Positions 24,202-35,504 of a stretch of 64,000 bases of DNA are shown in pieces (the first letter of the stretch is position 1; each line of letters starts with the position of its first letter). The notes below the pieces were generated by a model. The model was not told the DNA's origin. It did not search any database and worked only from the letters and a program-made list of their open reading frames with translations. Origin of the DNA: Glycine soja. Lineage: Eukaryota > Streptophyta > Magnoliopsida > Fabales > Fabaceae. The translations under genes were made by a program, and so were the position numbers. The stretch is from positions 13,366,383 through 13,430,382 of the forward strand of contig NC_041020.1 in assembly GCF_004193775.1 (NCBI RefSeq), in the 5' to 3' direction.

Positions 24202-25671
24202 CTTATGGAGTTTTTCTTTTCCTATATCCTTCTTTACTTTTATTACATTTGTCCGATTCTATTTGATGGTTTAATTGCTTTTAATCTTTTAATTGTGCTA
24301 CATTGACGATAATGTGTTGTTTAAGTATGGGGGGAGTGTTCTTTGGTTTTGGTTTTGCTAGTTTTGTTAGTTTTGTTGGGTTTCTAGTTTAATATTTTAG
24401 GTCAATTCTGTTTGCATGTACAACTTTGCATATTTTTCTTTGAATTATAGGATATGTTCAAGAAATGGGTAATTGTTCTGAAAATAAAAGTCTCTTGACA
24501 TTTTGTGATTTGAAATCCTTGTTTTTCCTCTACATGTCATGATAGTTTTGAAAGCTCAATTTGAAAGTGATAAGTTTACCTTTGTGAGAATTTGAGCCAT
24601 CCATCATCATAATCTTTTGGTGTGTTTTGCCCCATTGATTGCTTGCACAATAGCCTTGGCTTGATTCTTGATCATGCTTCCTAATTCACATGCATATTTG
24701 GAAATGATTTAGGCAATTTTGTTCTTATAAGCTTCTAGCCAAATGGACTTACCCTGAATTAATTCCTTTGATAGCCCCTTTGAGCCTATGTTCCCCTTTC
24801 TTTGTTTTGAAGCTCATTACAAGCCTTAAGTGGAAAACCATGATATCACCTTACCCTTAAGGAATTTTGGAGTTTTGAAATTGTTTTGGGAATAAGTGTG
24901 TGTGTGTGTGGGGGGAAGGGGGTATGTTTCATTGAAAGATATGATTTTTGGCCATGCTTGATGTATATATATTGCCTAGTTCTTGCTTTAATCTTCAAAT
25001 TCGTACTGTTTCAAAAAAATGGAAAAAAAAATTCAATTGCTGCAAATTCGTACTGTTCAAAAAAAAGAGAAGAAGAAAAGAAGTGAAGTTGAATAAATGA
25101 GGTCTTGTTATGAGGACTTGATTTGGGAGCCTTGGATGATTTTGTTGATATTAGAGGGTTTGGGTTTACTACTTGTGCTTAATTTCCACTTATTCCCCAT
25201 TGCTCCTCTATTCCTTTGGGATTTAGCTACTTATTCCATATTTTTTCCCCTACCTTGTCCTTGGCCCCATTACAACCTTTAAAGACCTTTTTGATCCTCA
25301 TATGCATGTGTTTGTCAAGTTGTTTGTCAATTTTAGAATTTTGCCAAGTCTATGTGGTGTTTGTTTTCATGGGTGCTTCGAGAGTAAACAATAGCCTAGA
25401 CACTTGAGAGATAGAGTATATCTTGTGAGGCTGTATCACTTTTCATTCTTGAGCTGATTAACTATTTTGCCATGATTGGGTTGCTTGGATGATTTTCACG
25501 AATGTCTTGACTCTTTGGATCTCTTCATGTTAGATGTTACCCATTCCTTTCATTCCTTGATGTTCAGTGAGAAATATGTAAATGTTTTTCTTTGTCTCTC
25601 TTTGATATCCTTGGATTTTGTTCTTTATTTCATTTTGCCCAGGAGTGCAAAAGGCTAAGTATGGGGGGTTT
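24202..25671 (+). mobile_element. Athila 3' non-coding region with two purine tracts
   Basis: There is no ORF longer than about 66 residues, so the env-like gene of Athila elements is absent or decayed. An AGTATGGGGGGAGTG tract occurs at about 24325, and AAGTATGGGGGGTTT at 25657-25671 directly precedes the 3' LTR and is the likely polypurine tract. The upstream one is an extra copy of the kind reported in Athila elements. Confidence 0.65.
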
Positions 25672-26781
25672 TGATGTGCCATTATTTTCTCCTATTTCTT
25701 AACCTTTTTAGCACCATTTTAAGTACTAATTAATCTTTATTGTCAAATTAATTAGGCAGTTTTATTATTTGGACCCATTCAGCTAATTTGATGTTTTTTA
25801 ATCTAATTTCAGGAATTAATGAAGCATTGGGCTTGGACTTGAAGAAGGCAGACTATTTTATTCTACAAAATTTTATCTTATCTAGACTTTATCTTATCTC
25901 GATATTATTTAGATTTGATCTCATCTAGATATTATTTCATCTAGATCTTATCTTATCTTATCTAGATTTGATTTTATTTTATTTATGGGCTTCGATTTAA
26001 AACAGATTTGTGAGCTTCAGGGCTGAAAAACTATATAACAGCACCAAGGTTCTAGTTTAGGCCCTCTCTTCTCTTTCTCCTTTTTTTTCGTTTTTGCAAT
26101 TCCAGTTCTAACTTTTTGTTTTAGCAATAAAATTTTGTTCTTCGATCTATAATTTCGTTCTCTATTGATTAATGGAAGGCTAAGTCCCCAGCGTTGTTTT
26201 CTCTTGAGGATCAAACACAGTTCTCTTTGAGATTCTATTATTACTATTAAATTCTGTTCATTTTTTCCTCTTCGCTAATTACTCTGAATTTGTTGCTATT
26301 AATTCATGCATGCTTAGTGCTTGATTAATTGTCTCTATGCTTAATTTACGTTCATGCTTAATGATCGTTTATGAGTAATTGGTGTATGTGTTGCTTAATC
26401 ACATAATGAATGCCTTATGTTAAATTTCGCTTAGTAATTTAATTTAGGGTTGGATTAAGTGGTTGAACTGAATAAGGATAAACTCTCGTAACCTAGGATA
26501 AGAGACTTACTTGTGAATCAAGGGGAAGCAATGTGTTTTAATTCTGATATTTTCTAATTCACATTTATTCGCTGTTTAATTTACAAAAGCAAACAACCCC
26601 CCCCCCCCCCTTCATTACTATTTTCCTACTATTTGTTATGAACATTTGGTGTATCATTGTTCGTTGGGAAATGACCTAGGATCACTTCCTAGTTACTGCA
26701 TTTTAATGTTTATTTGATTCAAGTACGACCTCGATCACTCTATCAGACACTATGCTAGATGACACACAATGTAATCTAACA
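25672..26781 (+). repeat. 3' LTR of the Athila-like element
   Basis: 1,110 bases starting TGATGTGCC right after the polypurine tract and ending TCTAACA, followed by chromovirus integrase sequence on the opposite strand. Confidence 0.85.
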
Positions 26782-28935
26782 ATCTATATAATATACAAGG
26801 AGGTCAACTTCTCCAAGTAGTCCTACAACAAAATTCATGAAAATATTGTCCCACTTCCACTTGGGTATCTCTAAAGGCTGTAACTTACCTAAAGGTCTCT
26901 TATGTTCTATCTTAGCCTTATGGCAGACTAAACATGCATACACAAACTCACTAACCTCTCTCTTCATGTTGGGCCTCCAAAACATTGTCTTCAGATCCTG
27001 ATACATCTTGGTAGCTCCAGGGTGGATGCTCAGGTTGTTCCTATGTCCTTTTTCTAAGATCATCTTCCTAGGCTCAGGAACATTGGGAACACAGATCCTA
27101 TCTTGAAGTCTCATGACTCCATCTGACTCCACATTGAAACTAGTATCTTTCCCTGACGCTATAGCTCCTAACTGAGTCTTCAGAAAAGGATCAGACTTCT
27201 GGCTCTCTCTGATCTCTCCTAAAACTCATTAGTAATCCTCAAAGCTCTCAGTCTCACATTATTGGGGGTAACCTCACACACAAGACTAAGGTCTCTAAAC
27301 CGTTCCAGGAGATCCTACTCTCTAACCATCAAGGTAGATACATGTAGGGATTCCCTACTCAAGGCCTCAGCTTCTACATTGGCTTTTTTGGGATAATAGC
27401 TAAGCTCAAAATCATAATCCTTAAGAAACTCTAACCATCTCCTCTGACGCATGTTTAGCTCTTTTTGACTAAACAGGTACTTGAGGATCTTATGATCACT
27501 GAACACTTCAAACTTGGAGCCAAACGGGTAATACCTCCACATCTTAAGGACAAAAACTACAGCAGCCAACTCCAGATCATGGGTGGGATAATTCCTCTCA
27601 TGAGTCTTAAGTTGTCTAAAATCATAGGCCACTACTTGGCCATTTTTTCATAAACACTCCTCGTAAACCCATCTTTGATGCATCATAATACACCTCAAAG
27701 GGTTCTCTTAGGTTAGGCAAAACTAGCACAGGAGTGGTCGTCAACTTTTCCTTAGGGGTTTGGAAACGATGCTCACACTGGGTATCCCACACAAAAGCTT
27801 GACCCTTACGAATCAGTTTGGTCAAAGGTAAAGCTAACTTGAAGAAACCTTCTATGAATCTCCGGTAATATCCCACTAAACCCAAAAAACTCCTAATCTC
27901 ACAAACAAACTTGGGACTTTCCCATTCAAGGACAACTGCTATCTTAGAGGGGCCTACTACTACACCTCCTTCAGATATCACATGCCTTAGGAAACTAACT
28001 TTCTCCAACCAAAACTCACAATTGGACAACTTAGCATAAAGTTGTTGGTCCCTAAGGGTCTGCAGCACAATCCTCAAGTACTCCTCATGTTGCTCAATAG
28101 ACTTGGAGTATACCAAAATATCATCTATGAATACTACCACAAAACTATCAAGGTAAGGGTGAAAGACTCTATTCATGTAATACATAAACACACCAGGAGC
28201 ATTAGTCACACTAAAGGGCATGGCTAGATACTCGTAGTGACCATAACGGGTCCTAAAAGCAGTCTTCAGAATATCCTTAAACTTCACTCGGATTTGATGA
28301 TAACCTGACCTAAGATCTATCTTGATAAACACACAAGCTCCTACCAGTTGGTCTGTAAGGTCGTCGATCCTATGCAAAGGGTATTTATTATTAATCGTCA
28401 CCTTACTCAATTGGTGATAGTCTACATTAAACCTCATGGTCCCATCTTTCTTCATAACTAACAACACTGGTGCTCCCTAAGGAAACACACTAGGTCTCAT
28501 AAACTGCTTATCCAACAACTCCTCTAACTCTTTCTTAAGCTCAGCTAACTCTACAGGAGACATCCTACAAGGGGCTATGGATATGGGTCCAGCACCGGGT
28601 ACCAAGTCAATGGAAAACTCTATCTCTCTCTCAGGTGGTAAATCGGATATATCCTCAAGAAACACTTTAGGAAACTCTCTAACAATAGGGAGGTCACCCA
28701 TGGAAACCTTTTTCTCTATCTCCAGGTTAGACAAGATCATGTACACTTGAGCATCTTCTTTTAAAGATGTCACAACTTGGTTGGCAAAGATAAACATCCT
28801 ATCCTTACTCACTCTAGAATCATTGAACACCACAATTTTATCAAAATAGTTTAGCAAGACAGGGTTGGAAGATACCCAATTCATACCCAGAATAACATCA
28901 ATTTGGCTCAAAGGCAAACAAATTACATCAATCAA
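26782..28935 (-). pseudogene. Tekay/Del-type chromovirus pol: protease end, RT, RNase H, integrase zinc finger
   Basis: Minus-strand pieces in order: protease C-terminus (DVILGMNWV, about 28877-28903) and RT entry (LPPEREIEFSIDLVPGAGP) at 28477-28935, ending in an in-frame TAG; RT at 27622-28467 with [10 protein letters not shown], the catalytic FIDDILVYS (about 28107-28133) and the thumb; RNase H at 27315-27632 ([29 protein letters not shown]); integrase zinc-binding region at 26776-27132 (HPGATKMYQDL, CLVCHKAK). The frame breaks between pieces. The integrase core continues beyond the Athila insertion at 20383. Gag is missing; LTR sequence begins immediately at 28936. Confidence 0.88.
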
Positions 28936-30469
28936 GAATGTAAATTAATTCATATAATGGAAAGTAAATTAATTCATACACATAATTAAATCTGTGATTT
29001 ACATCCTCAATTCAAAAAGAATTATAGGACTAGCTACAGAGGAGTTGATTAAAAAAACACAACTCTCTCCTAAAATAATCCCAACGTCATCACATCGGCT
29101 TGGCAACTCCACAAAAGAATTTCACTTCACGTACTATACTGTTGTCCATCTGTTCCCATGAACAAGGTTTGCGATCATCACAAGTACCAACCACATGGTA
29201 CAAAAATTGTAAGGGTGAATTTTTTATAAAATAAATTAACACAAAGTTAAAGACGATCCTATGGTTAACAAATCCAGGATCACGGTGTTGCTAGAATAGG
29301 TTTAGGTAAAATTTGAAATCTCATAATTTCAACTTAGGTCAATAAAACTCCATATAACTCTACATCCACATCAAGCAAATCACACATGACTAATGATGCA
29401 TTCCTATCCCCCAAGGGCATTGGATAGAAGACTCCAAGAAGATTGGGCCAGAGATGCAAGAGAAGGCTTTAGGATTCTCATGAGCCTTAGGGTAGATTTC
29501 GGGCCCATGGGCTAAGTATGAGCCCACTTATCTTTGTACATATTAGATTAAGGTTTCATTATTTTTAGGCCTTTTATTTAGGGCTCCATAATGTAAGTAG
29601 GGTGCCCTAGAAATGTAGGATTTTCAGCCCTTGTATTTTAGGGCACCTAGACTAGTTTTTGTATTAGGGGTAGTTTTGTAATTTCATATGCATTAAGTTA
29701 ATATTTGATGTGTGTGTTGTGAAATAAATTTAATTGAATTGGTAGAAGCCCAATCCAATTAAATTTTAGATGGGGAGGTGAGCATTTGCTTGCTACACCC
29801 CATTGCCACATCATATAGTCACACTTTGTGCATGCCCTTCATGCTTTACATACCTCATGACACCTAAGTACACTTAGTGGAGAATCTTGGACTTGATCTT
29901 GGATTAGTGGGCTGAACCATAGCTAAAATTCACTAATCATAATTAGTGAAATTTTTGCTCCAAAATTTGGCTCCACAAATTCAAATGAAATTTGAATAGA
30001 AATTTAAATTTCCCTCTAATTTTGTGTGACACTTAGGCTATAAATAGAGGCCATGTGTGTGCATTTTTTCAACTTTGATCATTTGAGAATTACACTTCAA
30101 AGTTAAGACCTCAATTGAGGCACAAAATTTCGTGCACCTTCTCTCCTTCTCCCTCTACTCATCTTCTCCTACCTTCAAGCTCTTATCCATGACTTCTTAT
30201 GGTGGTGAGCTTGTTCTTGACTCATCTTCTCCTTGAAGTGGCATCTCCAATCATCTTTCTTCCTTCTCTATTCCGCTGCCATTGATCTTCAAGAAGCAAA
30301 GGACTCCATTGATGAAGAAGATCCAAGGGCTACTAGCTCCATATGGAGCTATGCCAACTAATTTACACTATACCTCAACTCATTCAAGTCAATCATGTAA
30401 TCAAATAACATGATAAATACAATTAAATTAAATATTGATTTATAGTTAGCGAAATTTTAGGGCGTTACA
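28936..30469 (-). mobile_element. 5' LTR of the chromovirus, internally deleted and split by a solo LTR
   Basis: On the minus strand it starts TGTAACGCCC at 30469. The right piece (30362-30469) and left piece (28936-29388) together match the two ends of the solo LTR at 10942-13803. About 2 kb of the middle is missing at about 29235, where 11500-type sequence joins 13565-type sequence. The LTR 3' end and gag are deleted at 28935/28936. Confidence 0.75.
29394..30356 (+). mobile_element. Solo LTR with ACTAA target-site duplication
   Basis: 963 bases starting TGATGCATTCC and ending GCTATGCCA, with ACTAA on both sides (29389-29393 and 30357-30361). TATA box GCTATAAATAGAGG near 30038, followed by a CT-rich stretch. 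It is inserted into the already deleted chromovirus LTR, so it is one of the younger events. Confidence 0.88.
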
Positions 30470-30946
30470 CATTGCATTTGAGAGTTGAGTCAGGTGCATG
30501 CATCATTCTAAGCATAATTGATTTGAATTGTGGAAAAAGTCGATGACTAGTTTGCTAAGTGTATGTTAAACTGATGAATTATTCAGAATGATTGTGGTTA
30601 TTGTTATTGTTTTCTTGTTAATTATTGTCATCTAGTGCTTGTTGATCTTTTATAATAAACTCAACCTTGCAATTTTGTATCGTGTGGTTGGTACATGTGA
30701 TGATCACGAACATTTGCTCATGCGAGCAGATGAGCAGCAATAGGTGATGTTGGAGGGAGATTCTTTTGTTGGAGCCGCCAAGCCAACGTGATAACGTTGG
30801 AATTTATTGTGGACGAGAATTGTGTTTTGTTATCAACTCTCCCTTAGTTGGTTCCCTGATTCTTTTTTATTGGGCATGTAAATCTCAGGTTTTAGATACA
30901 TGTAAAAATTGAATTTTGTTATGACATGCGAAAGACATATAATGGT

Positions 30947-31043
<97 letters not shown>

Positions 31044-31135
31044 CCTCATTTTCATAATTAAATTAATGTAGTTTTCATTTAAAATTGAAATTACGCATTT
31101 TAGAGTAGTGATATCATAGCGACGAGGCAGGTTGT
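30470..31135 (+). mobile_element. 3' portion of a plus-strand LTR
   Basis: It matches 14258-14878 (CATTGCATTTGAGAGTTGAG at the start, GTGATATCATAGCGACGAGG near the end). The LTR terminus is damaged (GTTGTTAAAG), and no primer-binding site follows. The left part of this LTR is lost. It again places same-family LTRs in opposite orientations side by side. Confidence 0.7.
30951..31042. repeat. (TG)46 microsatellite
   Basis: 92 uninterrupted bases of TG, at the place where related LTRs carry TA runs. The open His-Thr frame across it on the minus strand is an artefact of the repeat. Confidence 0.98.
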
Positions 31136-31443
31136 TAAAGAGTAGATTGAGCAAAGACAAATATTGGGAGAGATGGTCGTTTAAGTCTCTTATTTTGCAT
31201 GCTAACTTTGATTAGAAAATGGACAACTTTTGTAGGATCCCTACATAGCATAATGGAGAAGCATTATTTACTATTTAGAGACAATTGATAGCATATGCCA
31301 AGTTTGTGGTTAATTAATTTCATTCTAATGGTTTGTGTTCAGTGAAGGCAATTTCTAATGTAGTAAGTGTCATATACTTTGTTCCATTAGTGTGCAACTA
31401 TACATAGGGCCTACGAGGGAGACCGTGCTATATCTAAACAACT

Positions 31444-31781
31444 TCACAAAGGAATATGTTGAGTAAGGATTGGCTTGGCCAAAGCTACTAACCTTTCTCC
31501 CTCTTCATTTAAAACTCCCTTTTTTTGTGGCATAACAACACCCTCTAGATTTGTGCTTACCACAAACTCCTTTCTATCGATTCCCTTAGACCTACTTCTT
31601 AAAGGCATGTCCCTATTTTCCTTGTTACCCCCCTCGAAAATACTTTCTTCTTGCAAACCTTTTAACAACCATTGGCCTAGATTCTTTTCTAATTGATCCA
31701 TAAGGAATCTTTTCCAATTTGTCAACATTCTGCCTAGACATCGTTGGGATTCTCAACAACTTTGTTTCCTATATTACCACC
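31444..31781 (-). pseudogene. LINE ORF1-like C-terminal fragment (part 1)
   Basis: The minus-strand frame includes EKNLGQWLLK, EGGNKENRDMPLRSRSKG and VLNEEGERLVALAKP, in the style of the variable tail of plant L1 ORF1. If the Ogre LTR (31782-33326) is skipped, the sequence joins 33332-33470 (GDKANVLKDSDPIGGNIGNK). Identification is tentative and depends on the ORF1 zinc-knuckle region at 37256-37860 belonging to the same element. Confidence 0.4.
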
Positions 31782-33326
31782 TGTCATACCCTAATTTCGT
31801 CCGGGGACCATTGTTTGATGGCATGCAACCTTTGCTTGACCACTTCTAGGAACTTGACACCCATCGTTAAGCAATCCATGAAGTTCCGCGACATGCCAGA
31901 AATTAAAAGGAAGTGTTAGTGCGCAATCCGTAAAGTTCCGTAACATTCCGGAAGGCAAAAAAGGGATGATTACGTAATCCGTAAGGTTCCGTAACATTAC
32001 GAAAGGAAAACAAGTATCGTTACATAATTCGTAAGTTTCCGTAACGTTACAGAAAAAGAATCAGCAAAAAAAGGCAAGGGGTGTATTTAGTAAAAAAAAA
32101 AGGGGGTGCAAATAGAAACCAGGCCCACTTGGGCCTTCCAGGAAGTTCTCCAGAAGGCGGTGCATTCTGGAGGAAGCAACCTAGCTCGCCTGGGCGAGTT
32201 GGGTGGCAAGCTTCTCCTTCCTTTTCCTATAAATAGGGGAAGGAGGGAAGAACAAAAATGTTTAACCCTCCTGGTATCTGAGGTTCACTTGAAATTAGTA
32301 AAAAAAATCGTTTCCGTGAAGAAAATCCAAGCCGAGGCGCTTCCGTAACGCGTCCGAAACGTTTCCGTGGGTGACTCCATGAAGATTTTCCGCCATCCTT
32401 CGTTCGTTCTTCATTGTTCTTCGGTCTTCAACTGGTAAGTTCCCGAAATCGAACTTTTTAATTCATTTTATGTACCCTTGGTGGTTCCCACTTGTTTCAC
32501 GTACTTTTATTTTCATTTCATTTACTTTCCGTACCCCCTGTTGACGTGCTTTAATCATTTATTTAAGTCATTTTCTCGCCTAATCAAAACATAAAATAAA
32601 TTTCCACCGATCATTTAAATTGTAATATCTATTAATTTCTGTTAAAATGAAATCCGACCGTTCGCTCATGCCGTAACCACATTGGAAATCAAAAAGAGGT
32701 AAAATAATAATATAATAATCAAAAAATATCTTTTAGTAAAATAAAACAAAAAAAAATCAATCAGACGTTTCTCTTTGGGATCTTTCTTTCTTAAATGAAT
32801 TAACTAATAACCAAAGTGAAACTAAGGCTAAAATCAACTCACAAATCAAGTTTTGTCCGCAAAAATCACTGAAAACCGTTTTAAGGTCCAACGCCTTAAA
32901 CGGTCCTCTTTGCTTTTATCGGTTAACATGAACCGTTCAAAGGCATAAAATCAACACATCATTTTACTGCCTTTTGCGAGAACTACGTAGGTCTGATTTC
33001 CTCTTCGATGGAGGGTACGTAGGAGCAAGAGCCCCGCTTTTGTCGACCTCAAAAAATAAAAAGAAAAAAAAAGTTTAGATACATAATTTCACACAATTCT
33101 AATCTAAGGTTGTTGTCCTTTGGGACAAACGTGAGAGGTGCTAATATCTTCCTCAAACGTAAAGATAACTCCCGAATCTGGAATATTCTTCATGATTGGT
33201 TTCCTTTGGTTTTTCTAAACGTTTTCCTTTCAATAAACGTTGGTGGCGACTCCGCGCATTTTCTTCCTATGGAAGACGCACCCATGAGCCTCGCCTCGCA
33301 CGCCCGCAAAAGGGTAGGTTGCGACA
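31782..33326 (+). mobile_element. Ogre/Tat-type solo LTR with CCACC target-site duplication
   Basis: 1,545 bases starting TGTCATACCCTAATTTCGTC and ending GGTTGCGACA, flanked by exact CCACC copies (31777-31781 and 33327-33331). It has TATA box CCTATAAATAGGGG near 32227, tandem TCCGTAACATTCCG-like blocks (about 31925-32060), and the GGTGGCGACTCCGCGCA stretch near its end that is typical of Ogre LTRs. No internal region remains. Confidence 0.9.
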
Positions 33327-33331
33327 CCACC

Positions 33332-33470
33332 TATTGGATCTGAATCCTTAAGAACATTAGCTTTATCCCCCATATTACAGGTTTCACCCATTAAGCCCAA
33401 AACCCTTTGTGTTTTAATTATGACAACCTTCTGAATTCAAATTATAAGCCTTCTGAGTTTATGCCTACTG
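33332..33470 (-). pseudogene. LINE ORF1-like fragment (part 2)
   Basis: Continuation of the minus-strand frame across the Ogre LTR. It reads MGETCNMGDKANVLKDSDPI before the insertion point. Short and degenerate. Confidence 0.35.
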
Positions 33471-35151
33471 ATGAGTTTGCTTAAGTGTATTCAGAAAAGA
33501 CAAGTTTTGTAGAGAACAAAAATTAAAGTGAACTAAGAGTTTTCATAAGTCACTCGGAAAGATGATAGGCTTGAAATCTCAAAAGAAGACTCAAAGTGTC
33601 CTTAGTTGTGTACTGCAAGGAAGTCAACATGCGCACTAGATGAAGAGAAAAATTCAAGTTACGAGAAAGAACTATTATGAGCATTCACAAAGAAAACATT
33701 GCTGCAACAAACTCAAAATGAAATCTCATCAACAAGATCAGTTCATACTAGAAATTACATCTAGATTTCCATAAATACAATTGAGTTATCCTTGGTGTCT
33801 ATGGAAAGCTTGAAAAAATATCTTCAACTTTCATGAAGAAGTCGTGGTCTGATACAATCTGAATCATGGACAAAATTGAGCCTAAAGTTGCAAATGTTGG
33901 TTTACCTGGACAACTTTATATGTGTATAGTAATTCTAAGATTGCTTAAGCTACAAAAGTGAATTTGAGATTATCTCAATGTCTATGGAAGTCTAAGAGAA
34001 CAATCTAAATTTTTTATGAAGAAGTTGTTAGCTAATATGTTTTGTATCTTGGATAAAATTGATGATCAAGATAAAGATGTCATTTTATCCTCACAATATA
34101 ACATAGTTGTAATGCTTTGAAGATTTCTTATAATGTAGTAGTCCAAGTGACATGAGACTAGTGCCTTAATGTCAAGGATAGAAGCCAATTTAGCCATTAA
34201 AAGGGTCAAAAAAATCAAAAATAGTAGCAAGCATAACACGCTACAACAAGCTAACACCATAATGTTTGGAATACAAGTCTATCACACAATCTCATCAAAG
34301 TATTCCTATAACAAGAACATTCAGTGGTTTTCCATCTACATTAGAAAACTCTCTCAAAGTATAACATCATATGCAAGAAACCTATGCAGACCAACATATC
34401 TACTAATGTTTCAGTGGAAGATATACAAAGAGCAGATCAATAGTAAGCATTCTTATGAGTTTAGAACAAGCTTAGAATACATGACTCAACTATAATTTCA
34501 AGTTAAAAGCTTTAAAAGATTTGAAAGAAGCTTTAGAATAATGTATGTCATAGTGCTCCCCTCTAAATATCTCGATCTTATCATGTTGCAAAGACATCAA
34601 GAATGCCTTACTCAAAAGATCTATCAAAGATCACATTGAGCAAACAACATAAGAGTGAAGTTGTACCAAAGTCAACATTAGAATCATATAATTGAGGACT
34701 TTGAGAATGTGAACCACCTAATGATATTCTAAAGATAGACTAGAAACAAGACAAGATAGATTATGAGATAACTACATCAAAATGATGTATTGAAATCAAG
34801 ATCATGAAGGATCTATGCATCAAAATGGTGCAACAACTACATGTCTTCCATATGAAGTCACAAAATAGAGTTAGCTCATCAGAAGACTAGAGTTGTCATC
34901 AGAATAAGATACAAATCAACATTGTGTCTTCCATGTGTTGCCACACATACAAAAGGCACATCAAAAGACTGAGGTTTATAGCATCTCACTTTCTATATGA
35001 TGCCACATACACTAAGGATACATCAGAAAAGTAAATGCTAACTGCATTTGAAGATGCATAAGTTGAAAGCTGAGAATGTCCTTGAGAAGATCTAGTGTTC
35101 AACATTAGAATGAAGACTGAGGAGACTTTGTGACATATGAACCAAGAACAA
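33471..35151. other. No gene recognised; degenerate repeat-like DNA
   Basis: AT-rich with many short ORFs and no domain motif. Its position between LINE-like pieces suggests inserted sequence, but no ends could be found. Confidence 0.4.
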
Positions 35152-35504
35152 TGTTTATCGAGTTGTGGCATCAATTGTCCTGTGGCGGAGGCCCATGTGG
35201 GTCAAGTCACAGTCGACTCGTGGTGTCTAGGTTGTTACACTCTTAAGTAGAAAGAGTTATGCCTTGACTATCAGCTATAGCTTTCAGCCTAGTGGTAAGC
35301 ACTCGATCAAACAATTGGTATCTGAGTAAAGGTCATGAGTTTAATTCCCAATGGGGCAATTGTTGAGGGGGAGATTGTTTGTCGAGTTGTGGCTTATGGC
35401 GCTTGGGCTGATACACTGTTAAATAGAAAGAGTCGTGTCCTGACTATTAACTATATCTTTTGGCCTAGTGGTAAGTGCTCAATCGATCAGATAGAACACT
35501 AACA
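35152..35504 (+). mobile_element. TRIM (terminal-repeat retrotransposon in miniature)
   Basis: Two short direct repeats at 35152-35313 and 35376 to about 35504 start TGTTTATCGAGTTGTGGC and TGTTTGTCGAGTTGTGGC and share GTGGTAAGC- and TAGAAAGAGT-type blocks. The 5' copy has an extra stretch of about 40 bases. ATTGGTATCTGAG at 35314, next to the first repeat, is a primer-binding site for initiator Met tRNA. A purine tract GAGGGGGAGAT (35365-35375) directly precedes the second repeat. There is no coding capacity, so it must move with borrowed proteins. The 3' end is uncertain by a few bases. Confidence 0.75.

Larger units (their letters stand above)
20384..26781 (+). mobile_element. Athila-like Ty3/gypsy retrotransposon with two LTRs, internally deleted
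   Basis: It is 6.4 kb, bounded by direct LTRs starting TGATGTGCC and ending TCTAACA. Flanks are CTCTA (20379-20383) and ATCTA (26782-26786), an imperfect 5-bp target duplication. It sits inside the integrase of the minus-strand chromovirus and so is younger than it. Gag, protease and most of the integrase are missing, and no env-like ORF is open between pol and the 3' LTR. RT, RNase H and the integrase tail match the Athila lineage (Calypso/Diaspora-like in soybean) from memory of their style. Confidence 0.88.

Noticed and set aside
24202..25671. Envelope-like ORF of the Athila element
   Set aside because: There are only short frames of about 60-66 codons with no transmembrane or furin-like pattern that I could support.
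30885..31160. 91-codon His-Thr-rich ORF
   Set aside because: It is produced entirely by the (TG)46 microsatellite.
35280..35340. tRNA or SINE from the GTGGTAAGC and GGTATCTGAG strings
   Set aside because: The strings are the LTR end and primer-binding site of a TRIM, with a second LTR copy downstream.
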